Shown here: one piece after another, positions 62,601 through 64,000 of the stretch
Layout: each line of letters opens with the position of its first letter
How positions within the stretch are numbered: the first letter of the stretch is position 1
From: Drosophila pseudoobscura
Lineage: Eukaryota > Arthropoda > Insecta > Diptera > Drosophilidae
DNA length: 64,000 nt
Reading direction: 5' to 3'
Assembly (NCBI RefSeq): GCF_009870125.1
Contig: NC_046679.1
Span: 7,564,001-7,628,000, forward strand
Translations under genes and position numbers: made by a program
Notes under the pieces: generated by a model
Databases searched by the model: none
What the model was told of the DNA's origin: nothing
The model's input: the letters and a program-made list of their open reading frames with translations, nothing else

Positions 62601-63656
62601 TCCTGCGTGACATCTGGCCGACGCGTACTGAAATCCAGGAGGTCGAGAACAAGCACGTCATCCCGGCCATGTTCCAGGAGGTCTACAGTAAGTACATATT
62701 ACTAATATGCAATAATTATTTACTCAATATTCAATTTACAAACTTTTGTAATCTCCAGGCAAGATTGAGCTGGGATCTCAGGACTGGCAGACCCTTCAAG
62801 TGTCCGATGGCAAACTGTTCTCGTGGAGCGATGATTCCACCTACATCAAGCGGCCACCCTTCTTCGAGGGCATGACCCGCGACTTGCCCAAGCAACAGAG
62901 CATCCAGAAGGCGCGCTGTCTGCTCTTCCTGGGCGACTCTGTGACCACGGATCACATCTCGCCCGCTGGCTCCATTGCCAGGAATTCGCCGGCCGCTCGA
63001 TTCCTGTCCGATCGCAGCATCACACCCCGTGACTTCAACTCGTATGGCTCGCGACGTGGCAACGATGCCATCATGTCCCGCGGAACCTTCGCCAACATTC
63101 GTCTGGTCAACAAACTGGTGACCAAGACCGGGCCACGCACCGTGCATATCCCCAGCCAGGAGGAGCTGGACATCTTCGATGCCGCCGAGCGTTATCGCGA
63201 GGAGGGCACTCCATTGGTGCTGGTCGTGGGCAAGGACTATGGCAGTGGCAGCTCTCGCGACTGGGCCGCCAAGGGTCCGTTCCTGCTGGGCGTTAAGGCC
63301 GTCATTGCGGAATCGTACGAGCGCATCCATCGCTCCAATTTGGTAGGAATGGGCATTATTCCCCTGCAGTTCTTGCCTGGCCAAAACGCCGAAACTCTGA
63401 ACTTGAATGGCCGCGAGCTCTACAACATTGCTCTGCCCGAGAGTGGCTTGAAGCCTGGTCAAAAGGTCCAAGTGGAGGTAAGTTACAACCTGTTTGACGT
63501 ACCTTTTCTATTGTTATATATTAACGTTAATATCCCTTCTCTAAGGCTGACGGCAATGTGTTTGAGACCATTCTGCGTTTCGACACTGAGGTTGACATCA
63601 CATATTATAGGAACGGCGGCATCCTCAACTACATGATCCGCAAGATGCTCTCCTAA
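59662..63656 (+). CDS. Irp-1B: Cytosolic aconitase / iron regulatory protein 1B
   Basis: Aconitase-superfamily protein interconverting citrate and isocitrate in the cytosol with a 4Fe-4S cluster. Fly IRP-1A also binds iron-responsive RNA elements, whereas IRP-1B is reported to act mainly as aconitase. Nine coding exons: 59662-59668, 59748-59840, 60677-60846, 60905-61631, 61692-61792, 61859-61975, 62033-62687, 62759-63477 and 63546-63656. All introns are GT/AG and all junctions are in frame, giving 899 aa (human IRP1 is 889). Cluster cysteines are C447 ([10 protein letters not shown]), C513 and C516 ([11 protein letters not shown]), exactly ten residues beyond the human positions. The DSHTTM motif starts at about D214, and the catalytic-loop [10 protein letters not shown] has its Arg at about 790. 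Domains 1-3 and the swivelling domain 4 are complete. The 1B rather than 1A assignment rests on the neighbours CG6345 and Rrp46 and on remembered sequence. The first coding exon is only 7 nt, and intron 2 is long (836 nt). Confidence 0.93.
59841..60676 (+). other. Long second intron of Irp-1B
   Basis: At 836 nt this is about ten times longer than the other introns of the gene. It holds no ORF that resembles a known protein. It includes GC-rich and AG-rich stretches rather than microsatellites and could carry intronic regulatory sequence or an alternative promoter, but no specific motif was identified. Confidence 0.6.
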
Positions 63657-63780
63657 GCGTCCTCTTTTCATTTGTGTTTATTTTTTTATATTCCAATTGC
63701 ATTTTTACGCTGTAATCTGTAGTAGTCCCCTAAGTCTATAATTTGTGGTGGTCCCTGCCTGGTCAAACTAATCAGAATAT

Positions 63781-63786
63781 AATAAA
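63781..63786 (+). terminator. Poly(A) signal of Irp-1B
   Basis: AATAAA about 125 nt after the TAA stop is the first canonical signal and gives a 3' UTR of roughly 140-150 nt. Confidence 0.7.
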
Positions 63787-64000
63787 TTAAGCCTACATTT
63801 GGTATCCAATTAAGCTCTGGCATTGCAGATTCCGAAGAGTACCTAAAAACGTTCTTGTATGATCCAAAGAGAAAAGATATACTATTAATATATCGGATAA
63901 CGTTGCATACTTATGAAGAGCGATTCAGCAGCTTCCATTGAGTTCCCTGATAACCGTCTGCATTGTACGAAGACGGATATCATACTATGGATTTGAGTAC
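63787..64000. other. Window end downstream of Irp-1B
   Basis: Unassigned sequence after the Irp-1B poly(A) signal. Both strands have short open frames without a start codon (plus strand 63786-63941, about 51 codons; minus strand from the edge, about 40 codons). Neither is recognisable. A flanking gene may begin or end beyond the window. Confidence 0.4.

Noticed and set aside
59662..63656. Mitochondrial aconitase as an alternative to Irp-1B
   Set aside because: Length of 899 aa, cytosolic IRP1-type N-terminus without a presequence, and cysteine spacing ten residues beyond human IRP1 fit the IRP1 branch, not mitochondrial aconitase (about 780 aa).
1..64000. tRNA genes, rRNA, CRISPR arrays, prokaryotic operons
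   Set aside because: No tRNA B-box-like set with a fitting acceptor stem and no direct-repeat/spacer array were seen. The genome is an insect's, so prokaryotic features are not expected.

Overview
This window is insect nuclear DNA, almost certainly Drosophila. It has short introns (53-80 nt) with GT/AG ends, Drosophila-type start contexts (AAAATG), an INE-1/DINE-1-like repeat fragment, and three or four genes whose proteins match named Drosophila loci. Dinucleotide microsatellites and long poly-G runs are abundant, which would fit the obscura group. That species-group call is an inference from sequence texture only.

Layout. From 1 to about 35.0 kb I find no convincing protein-coding gene. 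This stretch is dominated by simple repeats ((CA)n, (GA)n, GGACTG/GAGTCA-type hexamers, CCAGA-type pentamers), interrupted by AT-rich, repeat-poor islands. It also holds an INE-1-like fragment (about 1.0-1.16 kb), a Helitron helicase relic (about 21.8-22.0 kb, minus strand) and an isolated housekeeping-type core-promoter signature (about 28.53-28.56 kb). From 35.1 to 37.7 kb the minus strand carries the mitochondrial P450 Cyp12e1 (six exons, 527 codons) followed by a 106-codon ORF that loosely resembles the MICOS subunit MIC13. From 37.7 to 56.5 kb there is a second non-coding stretch of the same character, with poly-G tracts of 24 and 18. From 56.5 to 63.7 kb lies a compact cluster: CG6345 (CDK5RAP1-type methylthiotransferase, plus), Rrp46 (exosome subunit, minus) and Irp-1B (cytosolic aconitase/IRP1-like, plus, nine exons). 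CG6345 and Rrp46 are tail to tail with 45 nt between stop codons. Rrp46 and Irp-1B are head to head with 461 nt between start codons, and this region holds DRE-type motifs.

Function. CG6345 (mitochondrial tRNA ms2i6A) and Irp-1B (Fe-S aconitase) both depend on iron-sulfur clusters. Cyp12e1 is a mitochondrial P450. Rrp46 is part of the nuclear/cytoplasmic RNA exosome. This is housekeeping and detoxification content, not an operon-like system. The long non-coding blocks could be introns or regulatory territory of a large developmental gene. From memory the Drosophila melanogaster neighbourhood is around 86B-C, where homothorax lies, but I see no hth exon here and cannot confirm this.

I did not find a clear new biological system. 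The items most worth a second look are the MIC13-like ORF, the Motif 1/Motif 6 promoter signature in a gene desert, the NAGNAG acceptor at the Irp-1B N-terminus, and the Helitron relic.
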